Source: Lingula anatina
Taxonomy: Eukaryota > Brachiopoda > Lingulata > Lingulida > Lingulidae
NCBI RefSeq assembly: GCF_001039355.2
Contig: NW_019775970.1
Span: 86,229-150,228, forward strand
DNA length: 64,000 nt
Reading direction: 5' to 3'
Positions 46,761 to 57,700 of this stretch are shown here, one piece after another; the first letter of the stretch is position 1; every line of letters begins with the position of its first letter. A program made the translations under genes and the position numbers. The notes under the pieces were generated by a model, which made no database searches, had not been told where the DNA came from, and saw nothing but the letters and a program-made list of their open reading frames with translations.

Positions 46761-48044
46761 ATGGACAGGCAGCATCTCTTCCATGCTACGGTTGCACAAT
46801 GCCAGCACGCACTACTGATGAATCAAACGGCCATTGCCTTAATTAAAAGAAGAAGACGTAGGAGAAGGAGACCACGAAGGTATTGGGTCCGCCCCTGGCT
46901 GTCAGTGCCAAGAAGATTACAGTTCGGTAACTACAATCAACTTCTGCAAGAACTGAGGTTAGAAGATGAAAGTGCATTCCATAATTATCTTAGAATGGAA
47001 CCAGCAATGTTTGATGAAATTCTGGGTAGAGTTGGCCCAAGAATAGCAAAGCTAAACACCAATTTTAGAGCAAGCTTGGAGCCTGGTCTTAAGCTTGCCA
47101 TAACCCTAAGATTTCTAGCCACTGGTGACAGATACACTAGCCTTCAATACCAGTATCGAGTGTCGCTTAGTGCTATATCTAAGTTTGTACCAGAAGTGTG
47201 CAGAGCAATCCGTGAGGAATACAAGGAAGAAGTCGTCCAGTGCCCAACAAACCCACAAGAGTGGCAGACTATTGCAGACGATTTTTATAATCGCTGGAAT
47301 GTCCCTCATGCGTGCGGTGCCATCGATGGGAAACACGTAGCTGTACGATGCCCTCCTAACACAGGCAGCCTTTACCATAATTACAAGGGTTTTTTCTCTG
47401 TTGTTCTGCTGGCATTAGTGGATGCCAACTACAAATTTCTATGGTGTGATGTTGGCGGCTTTGGTACAATGTCTGACTCTCAGATATTCAACGAATCAGA
47501 ACTGAAGCAGTGCCTTGAAGACGGTACAATCAACTTTCCTGCCCCTTCGCCATTGCCACATGACGACCAGGATACACCGTTCTTTTTCCTTGGTGATGAT
47601 GCCTTTGCCCTGAGGACCTATATGATGAAACCTTACTCTTCAAGGGGGCTCACAAAGGAACAACAAATTTTCAACTACCGTGCATCTCGTGCCCGGCGTG
47701 CTGTTGAGAATGCTTTTGGCATACTAGCTCAGCGATTTCAAGTTCTTCTTTCGACAATGCAGATGTTACCTGAAGCTGTACAAGATGTGATTGAGGCGTG
47801 CATTTGTCTTCATAATTTAATGCGAGACAGATACCCAGCCCTACAAAATGCCGCCCTTGATAACGAGGATGAAAACCACAATCTCGTACCTGGACAATGG
47901 CGACAGGAAACAAACATGCATGATGTGGAACAAGTTGTTGGACCTAACCGTGCCACACGTGCAGGAAAACAGCTTCGAGAGTATCTTAAGCTGTATTTTA
48001 ACAGTGCTGCTGGGTCTGTTCCTTGGCAGGACAGGATGATTTGA
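46761..48044 (+). CDS. HARBI1-like PIF/Harbinger transposase
   Basis: A 427-residue intronless protein. The N-terminus has a basic run (about residues 29-40) and RPWLSVPRRLQFGNYNQLLQ, then the helical MEPAMFDEILGRVGP segment usual for this family. The DDE nuclease follows: CGAIDGKHV (Asp189), LALVDANYKF (Asp221) with DVGGFGTMSDSQIF, and RAVENAFGILAQRFQVL (Glu316), then a Cys-containing helix EACICLHNLMRDRY. All catalytic positions are present and the frame is clean, so it may be active. It moves the element together with the MADF-type partner encoded divergently at 49,600-51,177. Length and motif order fit the family. Confidence 0.95.
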   Translation: MDRQHLFHATVAQCQHALLMNQTAIALIKRRRRRRRRPRRYWVRPWLSVPRRLQFGNYNQLLQELRLEDESAFHNYLRMEPAMFDEILGRVGPRIAKLNTNFRASLEPGLKLAITLRFLATGDRYTSLQYQYRVSLSAISKFVPEVCRAIREEYKEEVVQCPTNPQEWQTIADDFYNRWNVPHACGAIDGKHVAVRCPPNTGSLYHNYKGFFSVVLLALVDANYKFLWCDVGGFGTMSDSQIFNESELKQCLEDGTINFPAPSPLPHDDQDTPFFFLGDDAFALRTYMMKPYSSRGLTKEQQIFNYRASRARRAVENAFGILAQRFQVLLSTMQMLPEAVQDVIEACICLHNLMRDRYPALQNAALDNEDENHNLVPGQWRQETNMHDVEQVVGPNRATRAGKQLREYLKLYFNSAAGSVPWQDRMI

Positions 48045-49599
48045 GGGATCTATGTGTATAAAATGCCTAATTGGCTCACTAAAAAGTGATTTACACTTGA
48101 TGAACAGTTTGTTTAACTCTGATAATTACGCTGCTCTGATCGTTTGTTAGCAATAATAACTTTATTGTAAACTGAAAGAAACGAAAACCACCAAAATGAC
48201 TTCATATTTTCAAAACAAGATTAGGGTGTATTTCATATGTTTAATTGTGTTTACTTATTTCAAATAAACAAAAAAAAAATCATTTGGTGAACTGTGATAA
48301 GGGTTAAACTTAGAGCATTTTAAAGTTTGTCTCCACTACACACTAACATTTAAGTCCTTTTAACATTTTTTTATCTTATTAAAATTAAGCTAGCTAAAGA
48401 ATTGTAAGTCCAATTGGAACATTACTAACATCTAGCAACTTAAAAATAAACACTAAAAATAATTACCAGATTACCACACAAAAAACCCTTAACGGACTAA
48501 CTTTGAAACCTTCGTTACTTTCACTTGCGGCACCATCTCACATTCTCCAATCGATCTAGTATATTTCTACTAAAGTAGGAAACCTGCAAATTGTCAGGAA
48601 GCGAGTACATATTTGATGTCTTACGTCTCAGCAAATGTCTACAATGTTTATCTTAAATAATTCCATAAATAACTTGTGGCTACTTTCGCCGCAACGCCGT
48701 TTTTTCTTTCTTTAAATTTTAATTTTTAAAAAAGATAACCTTCCGTTAGTCATCATTTTCGGCTAAGTTTTTTTTTTATTTATTTTTTTTTTATTATTAT
48801 TATTTTTTTTTTTTTTTTTTGTAAAATTTTAGCCATGAATCAGTAACATCCATGACTAGCTAGAAGATATGGTGACGGTGCACATTCACGCGTTGAATAA
48901 AAGTTACGGAAAAACTACATTCTCTTATAAAGTACTATGCAAAACTTTTGTTACTAGGCTACTAGGCATTGTGAAAAACGTGCTTAATACTGAGGACAAA
49001 CTGTAGAAGTTAAATAAATGCGCATCTCGTAATATCATTTTACTGTAGCCTAAATTTTATTAGTATTAATAACGGCGAGTATTATTCAATATGGTTGTTA
49101 TTTTTAAAACGTTTGTTACTAAACCATCGTTACTGAATGAGAAAACTCCTAATACACTGGTAAGGCACGAAATTTAAAAAAATTCTATGATTTACACAAA
49201 AAAACTATATTTATCACTCTCCGTCACCAGATTTTAAGAAAAAGTACAAATCGCATATAAATCTCTCACTCCATTTGTCACTTTTCTGTTTTCTTCAAAT
49301 GGAGCTACGTGTTTAGAATTATGTATGAAATTCAGTTATAATTTTATACTGATATTTATATGTTAGAAGAAACAAAGCAAAGAAAAAGAACAAATTTGAA
49401 CCTAATTATTTATAAGACCTGGGTAGGAACTTTATTGAACTTCAAGATTTTAAAAAGCTTCATTTACCACGTGAAAAGCAATTTAACAAAAAAGTAAGAA
49501 AATAACTCAGTATGGCAGTCTACCATATAGTTTTTATGAACATACATTAACCTTTAATCACTAATAATTGCTTGGATTTGGGGAGTATTCAATGACTGG
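48045..49599. other. Intergenic part of the Harbinger element
   Basis: AT-rich sequence between the two converging genes, with a poly-T/TTATT tract at 48,770-48,820. No open frame of interest; presumably 3' UTRs. Confidence 0.5.
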
Positions 49600-51177
49600 T
49601 CACTGATACAACCACTTTCCCCCCCCTCCCTCATTTGCTTTAGCCGGGTTAGACTGATAGGCAGCCTGCTGATTTTCGGTGTCCAGGTCCCTTGGGAGGC
49701 TAACACAACTTAGATGAAGGGAGGGCGGTGTGCTGCAGACAGAGGGAACTGAGGGGGTTGTCCAAGGGCGTTTCTGAGGCAAACACGAGGCGTGAAACTG
49801 GGGGAGCCCTTGCTGCGGCCAGCGTGACTCAGCTGAACCCCAAACATATGTTGGATTTTCAGGGTTGGTTTGCCACTGGTTGGGTGGGTGCTGCCAAAGT
49901 GTCTGAGTCGCTGTTTGTCCAGATAAGCCTAATGCCGGCGGAGGAGCAGGGTAGCATGGCGTAGTAGCAGGTGTAGGAATTGGGTGAATTGGGTTAGAGG
50001 CAAATGGAAGTCGCTGTAATCTGCTCGCTGCATCATTCTCATCTATGTAGCGCCACAGCAACTGCGTCATGTCTTTCTGACAGCGTCGCCAACATTCATG
50101 GTTAAAAGTCATAAGAGTTGACCTCACAAAATCAGCAAATCCCAGTCTCTCCTGGTCACCCTGTGGTTTGAGGTGCTCAAGTAGCTGTTGCTGCATGGAA
50201 ATAAGATGTGTGCCCTGATCCTGAAGTGACGTCAAAAGTTGATCATCCTCTTCACCTCTTCTTTTTTTGCGGGTGCTGAGCTGTCCTCTAGGAGGCCGAG
50301 GCGGCGGGTTGAGGCCTGAGTAACTGCTCGGTGGAGTAGGGTCTCTGGCATCTGATGCATATGGGTCATCAGGATCAGTGGGATTGTCAGCTACATCATC
50401 ACTGGGAGCTTGATTTACTGCGGCTGAAGCCGAATTCATGGACACTGCAGGCGATTTTAGCTCAAAATAAACAAAGTGAAAAATGAAAAAACAGCGTTAA
50501 AATGAATAAATGTAATTAAAAATAAAATATAGAAATTTCGGAGACAGGTGAGATTGGGAAAAAGTTATAACATTCAGGGGAAAAACACCATTTAAGCATA
50601 AATAAGCAACAGTACTCACATTAACTAAGGTCCTTCTGTGCACACGCTCTATGTGGATTTGGAGAAATTGAAGGTTGGATATGACCCATCTGTCCCTATC
50701 TGTTAGTTCTTGATCTGCCTGACCAGACTGTTTCTTCATGAGCTTCCCGTAACGTGTGCGGATACTTTTATACCAAATTTTTAGTATTTCACTGTCTTTT
50801 CCCATTCTGTTGCCCTGCTCCCGCCACAGGGATTCTTTCCTTCTTTGATCTTTATATTGAGACATTTTTTTATTGTATAATTCCGGGTGTTCTTTAAGCC
50901 ATTCAATCATGGCGTCTTCTTCTGCGACTGTGAAATTTGACGAAACCTTTTCCTTCCTCTTCTTAATTTGGGGCCCGGTGTCAGATACATCTGTATCGGT
51001 ATTTGACTCCTGCACATGTAGAGGCACGTGGGTTATACTTTCACTTCCAGCACTGCCGGGTGATTGCTGAGAACTTGTGGCAACGGTTTCATCTCGCTCT
51101 TCTTGACTTTTTTCAATGGGGACTTGTTCCTTGCGTTTATTTGCTTTTCTTTTCAAAAACCACTTCTTTGGAGGCAT
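49600..51177 (-). CDS. MADF/Myb-like DNA-binding partner protein of the Harbinger transposase
   Basis: The start is taken at 51,177 (MPPKKWFLKRKANKRKEQ, a basic nuclear-localisation-like N-terminus). A MADF/Myb-SANT-like domain follows at about residues 83-175: SNFTVAEEDAMIEWLKEHPE, LYNKKMSQYKDQRR, SLWREQGNRMGKDSE, WYKSIRTRYGKL. Exon 1 ends near 50,620 and exon 2 runs from about 50,443 (after CCTGCAG) to TGA at 49,600; it is Pro/Gln-rich with a KKRRGEEDD motif. The strongest donor (GTGAGT at 50,619) gives the wrong phase, whereas GTACTG four bases on restores it. In Harbinger elements this second protein helps bring the transposase to the nucleus and termini. The family call is firm; the splice join is uncertain. 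Confidence 0.75.
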
Positions 51178-52189
51178 TATTTTGCTTTCAGGTCGAGACG
51201 GGCAGATCACTGTGCAGGCCTGTGATACATTGAAACATCGCAACCACTCACCTGCATTTATAGGCAAGCTGACAATGCACGACAAGTTGTCACGTACCGC
51301 GTTTAAAATTCGTGGATGATATTTGTTTATCAGTTCTCAATCTATCCTTAAATACAGATTTCTTCAAAACGCAGTGTTTGAGATGTTTAGTTTCACTTTT
51401 ATTCTCCATTTAGTGTGTCTGAACGGATTGTCGTATTGTTATTATGCGATATAAAATCTTATCAAAGTACAAGCCTTTTCGTAAAAAAAAAAGCAGAGAG
51501 GACGTAGAGGGGAGGCAGGGAGAAGGCAGAAAGAACGCAGAGGAATCGTCACTGGTCGCTCAAGGGTCGCGGTGGACGTACCAGCATCGTTCAGTGAACG
51601 CTGATGGTCGGCGAAAGGACGCAGAAGGGAGGCAGTAGCAACGCCCAGATTGGCAATTAAAATTTACATGTATAACGAGGCGACCACTGACCGACCGTTG
51701 AGCGTTCATTCTGCGTTCGCAGCGATGCTTGTGCGTCCTCTCTGCGTCCCTTGAGCGACCTTGCGGCGACCAACCTCTACCGCGTTCTTTGTGCGTTCGT
51801 TTTGAACATGTTCAAAACTTCGCGGCGTCTATGGCGTCCTCGGCGATGCTTGAGCGTTCTTTGTGCGACCTTGGCGATCACTGTGCGTTCTTTGAGCGTC
51901 CGACGGCGTCCTGGCCAGTTTCATGGTCGCACAAAGGACGCAGAAAGGACGCCGTCCAGTGTAAAGGGGGTTTAAAGCATCGCGAATTGCGACCGAGCGC
52001 AAGCGTCTCTATTCCATAATTCGGCATTCGCTCGCCCCATATAATAGCCGCGAAATGAAAGGTGATATGGCTATCGCAATTCGCGATGTTTTCGAATTAC
52101 GGAGCTTTGGTCCTAAAAAGTGAATTTGTGCATGTCAGTTAATGTGAAAATATCTAGGTCTAATTATGATAAAACATCACTTGGCACCC

Positions 52190-52405
52190 CTCATGGATAT
52201 GTAGACAGATGTTTGCGTTTAAAGACACACAATGAAACTTCTCTTAAACCTGGTGGTGACATGGCACTGATAACATGTCGAATAGGGGAAACGCGTGACA
52301 AAGCGTATGTAACTGGAGAACAGTGAAGTACACTGTCATTTAGAAGACTACTCTCCTGGTGGGTAATAGAGTTGCCATAGACCAGTAACACAGACATCTG
52401 GTAAG
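52190..52405 (+). promoter_or_regulatory. EF-hand upstream module, copy 5, with splice-donor-like end
   Basis: ATAACATGTCGAATAGGGGA and ACGCGTGAC, then about 110 bp on ACACAGACATCTG followed by GTAAGA. It lies 680-890 bp before the ATG at 53,082. TTACTAG near 53,056 could be the acceptor of a 5' UTR intron. Confidence 0.45.
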
Positions 52406-52971
52406 AATTATGTTCAGTGTATGGACAGCAGTGTTCGGATCTGTACCTAATTAAACGTCAAGATCTCCATGGTAATAGGATATTGATTGACATAGTTATA
52501 TCTCAAAATATAATCTCCATTTATTAATAGTCAGTAAACGGTGTATAAAATAATCCCCGCCCACCGTACATTTAGTGGTCATTGTGTATATATATTTGAA
52601 CCCGCGAAAAGAAACAAGTACGATTTTATCACATCGCACATGAAATAATATTGATAGAAATTCATATGTGTAGTATTTTAATTATTTTATACGTTTAAAT
52701 TTATCCATTTCTTCACTAAATTAAGCTGTACCGTAACAAAGCTTTCGTTATAAATGTGACCTTCCTCATGTGTGTTCATCTGAAACTGAACACTTTTCAT
52801 TATTGCTGTTGAACAGTGTTGCTTTTACAGACTCCAATTACACGGTATATAGAAAATTTACATCTCGGTTACTAATGAATATTTACCATATATTTTCTTG
52901 TCCCTCTAATTTCTCAATTCCAGAGGACTTTCATGTCGCATTTTTCTTTTAAGATTGCAGAGCCGGATGCT

Positions 52972-52979
52972 TATATAAG
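52972..52979 (+). promoter_or_regulatory. TATA box before the 53,082 EF-hand gene
   Basis: TATATAAG preceded by a GC-rich GAGCCGGATGC lies 103 bp before the ATG, a plausible core promoter. It would be an alternative to the spliced-leader model from the upstream module. Confidence 0.4.
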
Positions 52980-53081
52980 TCCCCCATCTTGATGTACAAT
53001 CTTGTACATCTTGATGGCGTTGCGATACATCTATTTAGGTTTTCTGTTATTTACTAGTTTCAGTGAACAAGACCTGGTAAA

Positions 53082-53954
53082 ATGTTTTCCAGCAAACTTG
53101 GAATTGTGTTATTGATTGTGATTATCTCAACAGTGGATTCATCGGCTGGAGTGAAGGTAAACCTGGATAGTGTTTCCTTCTTGTATGTCGGATATTGGGA
53201 TCAGATAGCCGAGAAAAAGTCAAAATGTAAAGGAGCAAGCTCGATTTAGCAAATACGTTCATTTACGCATTGCAGTGTAAAGAAAGTATCGTGCATCAGT
53301 AAAGGGGCAATGAAAATATACATATTCTTATAAGATAAATTATCTTCAGTGGTCATTTTTCTTCAGTATTTTTTAGACGCGAATTCTAAAATATTTTTTT
53401 CTTTTCAGATTGAACAGGACAACAATGAACAATTTACCCCGTATTGGGTATTTAAGCTGAAAAAAATGTTTGACGTTTATGACGTCAACAAAGATGGAAT
53501 TGTAACGGAAATGGAGCACACTGTTGCCACAACTGAACGTGCTAAGCGTGTTTTGCCATCATGGAGAGCTAAAGCAGTGTATGGTGTTATGACCTGGGCG
53601 TATCACACATGGTGGTCAAATGAATACACCGACTATAAAACATTCATTACATTTGATGATTGGATCCAACCTTTTGAAAAGGACATAGTCCATACGGGTT
53701 ATGAGGTAGCAGACTTTGCTTTTGAATTTTTCCATATTGTTGACGTCAACTGCAATGGAGAATTAACACCGAACGAGTACTCTAAATTTCTTGACATATT
53801 TCGTAACATGGCTGACATTCAAGTAATTTTCCGTGCAATTGACCGTGATAGAAATAACGTTATTGACGTTAAGGAGTTTTCATACGGAATGAAACATTTT
53901 GTCTACGATGAAGCAGCTGACTCCGCTGCATCCATTTTTGGGTCTCGAGATTAA
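53082..53954 (+). CDS. Secreted SCP-like EF-hand calcium-binding protein (two exons)
   Basis: Exon 1 is 53,082-53,156 (25 codons, MFSSKLGIVLLIVIIS..., signal peptide ending AGVK) with a GTAAAC donor. Exon 2 is 53,409-53,954 after CTTTTCAG, beginning IEQDNNEQFTPYW. About 206 residues. EF loop 1 is DVNKDGIVTEME and loop 3 DVNCNGELTPNE. Loop 4 is DRDRNNVIDVKE, with no Gly at position 6. The second site around WWSNEYTDYKTFIT is degenerate. It ends GSRD. By sequence it belongs with the 10,938 gene (FTPYW, YGV, SIFGSRD) and not with the 20,751/42,491 pair. No lesions seen. The role is secreted calcium binding, inferred; a shell or extracellular-matrix role is possible but not shown by the sequence. 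Confidence 0.85.
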
Positions 53955-54899
53955 ATGAGTAGACGAAAAAGTCTTTGACGGTTATCCATTTGATTTTGAA
54001 TGAATGGTAGCTTTTCTGACATTTCTCATCTGAATTTTTCATTTCCGTCGCTGTTGAACTGTGCACCATTAATTGAGCCCTTTTATTATTTATTTTTAAT
54101 CTGCATGAAATTAAGCCTTGATTAAAAATAACTTTTCAAGTGACTGCTTTTAGAAGTGAAATTTTTCTTTTTTCCTGTAATGGATTTGGTTTTGACTTTC
54201 ATTTGATTCAACGGTAAATTTGAATGAATGGATTTTGATTTCTATCATGTCATAATTCACATTTCTATTTTCACCCAAGACTTTGCTAGATTATAAGAAA
54301 TGCTAAAAGTATATGAAGAAAAGTGCGTCTAAGATTGTTTACTAAAATCTGCTGGGACAGCTTTATTTGAATATTAAAATACGATTGTAAATATGGAGTA
54401 CCCAATATTTTTAAAATGCCAGACTGCATCTGCCATATAAACTGTTTTTGACAAAAATAGAAGCAAAAACGAGGTTACAAACAAAACATATTAAAATGAT
54501 ATTCATTGACTATGTAATTATTGTTACTGTAATGTGGGGATGATATGAGAATGGCCGAAATGTTTCTCTAACCACATACGCGAAAGTACCAGTAAGCAGC
54601 AAGTTTAATACTACGAAAATGTTATCTTAACTTTATTCTTTACATTTGTTTTAAATAATTAATTTGATATCCCTTCTGTATATCATTTTGATCAAAGTTT
54701 CATATAATTTTCGGTCATCAGAAGAATATACAACTGATACATGTAATTATTGGTAACGTACAAAATTTGATGGATTACACTTTCCTCACACAATAACGGC
54801 CACAATATGTCTATAAAACAATATGTCTATAAAACAGCATAAAAGTATTGATATGACTAATGAACAGTATGTATAAGAAAATGTAAAAATATGTAACTT

Positions 54900-55110
54900 G
54901 ACAACCCGTATGAAAATGTAATTCAATGTTTACATTTAAAGATACAAAGTGATATTCTTAAAGCTGATGGTGATAACATGTCGAATAGGGGAAACGTGTG
55001 ACATCATCTTTAACCAGAGGAGGTGGGATATCAAGTAATCAAAGAAGACCACTCTCCTTGAAGCAACACAACCTTAGACGTGGAGGACGTGGAGGACATA
55101 CATCAGGTAA
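54900..55110 (+). promoter_or_regulatory. EF-hand upstream module, copy 6, with splice-donor-like end
   Basis: ATAACATGTCGAATAGGGGA and ACGTGTGAC, then ACATACATCAG followed by GTAAGA near 55,108. It lies about 700-900 bp before the orphan signal exon at 55,809, and the spacing is similar to copy 5 and the 53,082 gene. Confidence 0.45.
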
Positions 55111-55808
55111 GAAACATGTACAAAGTGTGGGTAACAGTGTTCAGATCTGTAATTTTACTATTTCTAACAGCTTCAGGATTGACTGTCCGTGGAAATAGGA
55201 TATCCAACAGATTGAATTAGTATTTCAAGTGTGTAAGGCTCTAAGTATAATATTCAATTATTCATGGTCTGTTAACTTCGCAGTAAGATCCCCAGTACCA
55301 ATTTAGCTAGCAACGATTACCGTGTTTTCTACCTGTATATCTCTTTTTGGAAGCAAACCATAAGTATAGTACATCATTAAACGGAGGCATATACCCCTGC
55401 AGACATACAAATGTATAATATTCTATATATTCCAGCCAGCATATTCAATGTTACATTTTAAAATTAAGTACTGTGTCATATTTTAAAAAGAAAACTGTCG
55501 AGCAGCATGCGCGTAGTAATATAATAATATAATCCACCAATATAATAAAAAAATTTAAAAACGTATTTTTTTCAAAAGGTCTTATAATTGATTTTACTGG
55601 CTTTTTATCTTAACATTGTAGTATATATATTAATATTTTGACTATCTATTTACTTAATAACTTTTTTCGTCTTACTTTTATTCATTTTACCCATGTAGAG
55701 TCTACTGAACAAATAAAAGTATTATTAATATTATATTCCAGCTGATGTACATATGTCATTCGTGTTTCCTCTTATTTATAAGGTCGTGTTGACCGAGACT
55801 TGTTCAAG

Positions 55809-55883
55809 ATGTTTTCCTCGAAATCTGTAATTCTGCTGCTTATGGTGATTGTTCCAGCCGAAAATATGTCATTTGGATTAGCG
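55809..55883 (+). CDS. Orphan signal-peptide exon of an EF-hand family gene
   Basis: 25 codons, MFSSKSVILLLMVIVP... ending SFGLA, then a GTAATC donor at 55,884. Length, phase and start match the first exons of the other family genes. No EF-hand exon follows within the next 6 kb on this strand. Either the second exon was lost or the gene was only partly duplicated. It could be spliced to something else further right, but nothing suitable is visible. Confidence 0.65.
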
Positions 55884-57700
55884 GTAATCGCACATACTAG
55901 TTCTTTTCCCGTTTTTAGTATATTGTAACACGCTATCCATATTTAAGTTATGTCCATGCATGTACAAATAGTTGGCTACAATGATATAAAATAGCTGGAC
56001 AGACAAACACTATTAATGGGCAAAGCAAGTCTTTATGAGTCAAATCTAGAGTATACTATGTAGAAACGTATGGTGGTCATTTACTTTTGCATTTTCTTAT
56101 TCTTATTTTTATTGTGTGTCTTGCCATCAAAATGTATCCTTTACATACCGTATGTGTGATCCTATCACTCGAATGTGTACTTTGAATTTCATTCCAAATA
56201 TTTAATTCGCTTCCCCTTTTTTACATATTTTTGATCAAAGTTTCATGTAATTTTCGGTTAGCAGTATAATATACAACCGATACGCACTAACGTTAATATT
56301 TCAACGGACAGAGTGTTTATGTCCAGTTTATGTACACGAAAATGACCACAGTTGGTCTTAAACACGTCATACAATTAATGGTATGTAAGAATATTTGTCC
56401 AGAAGACAACATAACACAGATGATCATGAGATCAGTGTCTATAAGTAAATATCTCAATTGACAACCCGTATGGCAACGCAATTCGATGTTAACGTTAAGG
56501 ATACAAAGCGAAACTCTTAAAACTGATGGTGATAGGACAATGATAACATGTCGAATAGGGGGTACGTGCATCTATATAAAAAAGCAATACAGCTGCTTAG
56601 ACATGTAGGACAGGCATCTGTAATATAAGAAATATGTACATTACAATGTTTAGGCAGCAATGATCAAATCGGTTACTTTACTTATATTGTAACATCATAA
56701 GGACTGAGGACATGCCCATGGGGAAACAATTTGATAGATCGACATATTTATGACTCAAAATTTAATTACAATTATTGATGATTTGTACCCCGCCTCAATA
56801 TAGGCCTACAGTGTTTTGTGGTTATTATGCGTCGGTAGATTATACATCTATGCATGATATAAAGAGTAAGTCCTGAGTTTTCCAATGATCGGAGGCATAC
56901 ACGGTATATTGCCATATATTGTGTTCATAATATACAGGGTATACTGATGATTTTAAATTAATGCATTGCCCATGCGCCGAAACATATTGTAATGGGGGTA
57001 ATCACGCCACACTTGAAATAACATTGTCATCACTATGCAGACGACCAAAAAGAAAGTTGTATCTGAAACTATCAGACGTGTTCGGAAGAGCAACTCCAAA
57101 ATAAAATTAAGGATCAAAACCTGGAAAGAACACGCGACTCTGGCAAAGTGCCTGCACGGACTGATAGTATTTTAGTTTAGGTTTGAACAAGTTCTTTTCT
57201 GTGAGAATAGGCATTTTGATATTTTTAATGTGGTCTATTAATGTTAAAGGGGGAGCTGTTTCACAAATATGACGGGAGGTCGGTTCTATGATGCCATTCT
57301 ACATTCTCAAATTTGCTGACAGCAGCCAGAGAAATTCTTTTTCACAAAATATTCCATAAATGATGGAATACATTCTGACTTCATTCTTATTCGACTTGAA
57401 AAGCATTTATGTCCCCATTTATATGACGCTTCTTTATAAAAAATTACTTAATGGTCTACTTGTTCACTATGTTCCTACCAGAAACTTGCGATAAGCACAT
57501 TTAGATCAAATGTTTCTGTTACCTATTTAAAGGCGTCTTAAAATTTATCGAAACATCTCTTTTAAGTAAGCTGGCCCAGTGGAATGGAACATGCACATTT
57601 AAACTCGTTGAATTGAACCATCTGAGAATTGTACAAATTAGATAAAATCTTTTTTTTTTAAATTATCATTGTTTTTTTTTTTAATTGCTTAAACTTGCTT
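55884..57700. other. AT-rich stretch with one more upstream-module copy
   Basis: The module near 56,460-56,575 (ATAACATGTCGAATAGGGGG) recurs here without an EF-hand gene after it; the donor-like GTAAG has become GTAATATAAG. Otherwise I see no gene. Confidence 0.5.

Larger units (their letters stand above)
45271..51972. mobile_element. PIF/Harbinger transposon(s) with long terminal inverted repeats and TAA target duplication
   Basis: The left terminus AACCCCCTTTACACTGGACG at 45,271 and its inverse ending at 51,972 match almost perfectly for about 190 bp. TAA flanks both (45,268-45,270 and 51,973-51,975), as expected of the superfamily. Inside are a HARBI1-like transposase (46,761-48,044) and a MADF/Myb-like protein (49,600-51,177, minus), the standard two-gene content. 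A second pair of termini at 46,461 and 46,491 (GGGCCCCTTTACACTGGACG type) also has TAA beside it. The region may therefore be two adjacent elements, a 1.2-kb non-autonomous one (45,271-46,461) and a 5.5-kb autonomous one (46,491-51,972). Subterminal GGACGC and GGTCGC hexamers recur dozens of times. Confidence 0.85.

Noticed and set aside
49728-49964. Plus-strand open frame opposite the MADF-type gene
   Set aside because: Shadow of the Pro/Gln-rich exon on the other strand.
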